A DNA stretch of 14,291 nt. Origin: Marinilabiliaceae bacterium (lineage in GTDB: Bacteria > Bacteroidota > Bacteroidia > Bacteroidales > Marinilabiliaceae). Position numbers and translations under genes: made by a program. The notes beneath the pieces are model-generated. The model was given only the letters and a program-made list of their open reading frames with translations, had not been told where the DNA came from and searched no databases. The stretch is taken from the NCBI GenBank assembly GCA_027010905.1, contig JALVBA010000020.1, forward strand, positions 1 through 14,291, read 5' to 3'. Positions 12,310-14,291 of this stretch are shown piece by piece. How positions within the stretch are numbered: the stretch's first letter is position 1; each line of letters starts with the position of its first letter.

Positions 12310-14291
12310 CTATTCTTTTATCTTCCAAACAACAACTTCTATTCTTCTATTCTTTAAATGCTCCTCAACTGAGCAATATACACCTCTTTTACACTTATTA
12401 ATCAGGTAACGTTCGCCATAACCCCGCGGAATAATATTTTCATCCTGCACTCCTTTGCCAATAAGTATCTGCTCTGCTTCTTCAGAAATTTTCTGTGAAA
12501 GGTTAAGGTTGTTATATCTGTTTCCTCTGGAGTCGGTATGCCCGTTAAGCTTAATTACAACATTAGGATTATTATTCAGCAATGCTGCAAGTTTATCCAG
12601 AATTTGTAAACCCTCATCAGTAATTCTATTACCAACATAAGGAATAACCATTGCACTAATCTCGTCAAGTGCTAAGTCATTAAATACCGGAGTCATCATC
12701 AAACCATTACTATTAATATCCTTCAACTCCATTATATTAACAATCATACGTTTTGAGATATATTCTCCCTCTTTCGACATCTTAATTTCAAACTCCTGTT
12801 GGTCGTTTTTATAACTTTCAGGAATAATGATATTAAGTTTTCCTGAGGTATCAGTATCGCCCTCGCCCACAACATCACCTGTGTTAGCATCACTAATTAC
12901 CACATGTACACCTTCGCTTACAGTACCATTAAATGTACTGGTAAAAAGAGGAGTTAATGCAGCGGGGAATTGAGACAAATCAACCGCAGCACTAGATACA
13001 ATATTCTCTAACCCTGCTATTGGAGCAGAATCCTCATCAGAGCTTTTTCCCTTAGTTCGAGGTTCAACAATAAAGATAACATCTTTAGTGTGATCACCAA
13101 AATTATTAGACGAAAGAAATCCTCTTGTCGAATTCTTAGGATCGATAACATATCCAAAGTCATCAGAATTACTATTGATAGGTTTCATTAGGTTGGTAAC
13201 ATTACCCCAGTTGCCACTCTCATCCTTAGTGGCAACAAATATATCCAGCCCACCAAAACCGATGTGTCCATCAGAGGCAAAGTAGAGTTTATTATTTTTA
13301 CTGATGAACGGAAACCGCTCATCACCATAGGTGTTTATTTCACGCCCCAGATTTACCGGAGTACCAAATCCTCCATTAGCTTTTCTTTCAACCTTATATA
13401 TATCAGTACCTCCCATGCTTCCGCGCATATTTGATACAAAATAGAGATATTTATCATCAGGCGAAACAGCAGGATGTGCAACATCGTAATCATCACTATT
13501 GATAGACAACTCTGTTTCATTTACCCAATCGTTACCCAAGTAGTTTACCGAAAATATTTTAATTATACTTCTACCACCTTTAACCCTTACACTCTTAGTA
13601 TAGTACATCGTTTTATAATCCGATGTAAAGGATATTGCTCCAACGTGATAGTCAAACATCAGATTCTTTGAGAACGGACGTGATGCTCCCTCAACAATAC
13701 TACCATCTTTAAGTTCAGAGTAGAAAAGGTTAAGAAATTCCTTACCTGTTTTATCCAGTTTCTTTGAGTTTACTTCAGATGCTGAAGAGTAAACAACACC
13801 ATCTTTATAGTACTGAATTCCGAACGACTGCCCGAAAGTAAGAAGTGTTGAAGGAGTTACTCGATAGTTGCTCAACTGACTGTTTTCTTCAGCCCATTTA
13901 CACGATTTAATCAGTTCATTAACCTGAATAGGATTTGCACCACCCTCTTTTTTAGCTTTCTCGTACCAGTCTATTGCGCCCTGATAAAAGCCGAATTTAT
14001 GAATTGTAGATGCATAAATAAAGTAATCCTGAGGCTTCAATTTATCTTCAAGAGCAGTAAAAGCATTAAAAGCATTATCAATATCGTTAAGATAGTAGTA
14101 ACAGTAAGCAACCTTTTTCTGGATATCAACAGAAAACTGAGCTCCTTTATCTTTAGCAATATTAAAATTTTCCAGAGCTCTGAAATACTCCTCCTGCTTA
14201 AAGTCTTTCTCACCTTTTCTAATTTCACTTTTTTGAGCAAACAGTAGACTACCGAAGCCCAGGAAAAAAATTATCAAGAATAAATAACTAT
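12310..14291 (-). CDS. PorE-like OmpA family protein (TPR, PD40 propeller, CRD-like, OmpA), 5' end beyond window
   Basis: Large periplasmic or outer-membrane-associated protein, likely tethering an envelope machine to peptidoglycan. Counting from TTG 14277 (655 residues): signal segment to about 14 ending LLFAQ; TPR-like helices at about 20-130; a PD40/WD40-like propeller at about 150-405 with blades such as DDKYLYFVSNMRGSMGGTDIY and NNKLYFASDGHIGFGGLDIF; a carboxypeptidase-regulatory-like beta domain at about 448-515; and OmpA_C at about 540-655. This order matches the type IX secretion component PorE (PG1058) of Porphyromonas, but similar proteins also accompany PorP/SprF genes elsewhere. 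The reading frame stays open from 14277 to the window edge, and TTG 14277 would leave no basic n-region, so the true start is probably outside. In OmpA_C, D582 of GHTDSRG is present but the arginine of LSxxRA is Ile597. Cysteines 629 and 635 may pair. Confidence 0.85.
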   Translation of the reverse strand, partial: SYLFLIIFFLGFGSLLFAQKSEIRKGEKDFKQEEYFRALENFNIAKDKGAQFSVDIQKKVAYCYYYLNDIDNAFNAFTALEDKLKPQDYFIYASTIHKFGFYQGAIDWYEKAKKEGGANPIQVNELIKSCKWAEENSQLSNYRVTPSTLLTFGQSFGIQYYKDGVVYSSASEVNSKKLDKTGKEFLNLFYSELKDGSIVEGASRPFSKNLMFDYHVGAISFTSDYKTMYYTKSVRVKGGRSIIKIFSVNYLGNDWVNETELSINSDDYDVAHPAVSPDDKYLYFVSNMRGSMGGTDIYKVERKANGGFGTPVNLGREINTYGDERFPFISKNNKLYFASDGHIGFGGLDIFVATKDESGNWGNVTNLMKPINSNSDDFGYVIDPKNSTRGFLSSNNFGDHTKDVIFIVEPRTKGKSSDEDSAPIAGLENIVSSAAVDLSQFPAALTPLFTSTFNGTVSEGVHVVISDANTGDVVGEGDTDTSGKLNIIIPESYKNDQQEFEIKMSKEGEYISKRMIVNIMELKDINSNGLMMTPVFNDLALDEISAMVIPYVGNRITDEGLQILDKLAALLNNNPNVVIKLNGHTDSRGNRYNNLNLSQKISEEAEQILIGKGVQDENIIPRGYGERYLINKCKRGVYCSVEEHLKNRRIEVVVWKIKE

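Overview
The window looks like chromosomal DNA from a member of the Bacteroidota, most likely Bacteroidales. The evidence is the AT-rich composition, intergenic TAnnTTTG promoter elements in place of a classical -10 box, weak or absent Shine-Dalgarno sequences, a Bacteroidota-type LptD, a DUF4625 lipoprotein and a PorE-like TPR/PD40/CRD/OmpA protein. I see no tRNA, insertion sequence, phage gene or CRISPR array.

Plus strand, 19-8782. It starts with a WbpP/TviC-type UDP-sugar 4-epimerase, which suggests the edge of a capsule or O-antigen locus to the left. Next come a tandem-domain DUF4625 lipoprotein closed by a clear intrinsic terminator, a MalY/PatB-type C-S lyase, a glutaminyl-peptide cyclotransferase, and a glycerate kinase with a structured leader. 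A 250-bp intergenic stretch follows, holding inverted repeats and a possible decayed gene tail. The last two genes are lptD (LPS export to the cell surface) and ridA (2-aminoacrylate deaminase), 6 nt apart and probably co-transcribed.

Minus strand, read from 14291 down to 8801. It starts with the PorE-like OmpA protein, cut at its 5' end by the window edge, then a tandem SPOR-domain protein; together they look like a small peptidoglycan-binding operon. The RNase P RNA gene rnpB follows with its own promoter and terminator, then a YihY/BrkB membrane protein and a Gfo/Idh/MocA oxidoreductase. The oxidoreductase is split by a frameshift in a run of ten G. It meets ridA tail to tail, with 18 nt between them and no visible terminator.

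Most of the content is housekeeping and cell-envelope functions. I did not find a clearly new multi-gene system. The best second-look signals are the G10 tract (phase variation, pseudogene or sequencing error), the near-identical 20-bp direct repeats flanking rnpB, the PorE-like protein that lacks the usual peptidoglycan-binding arginine, and the two-cysteine LptD.
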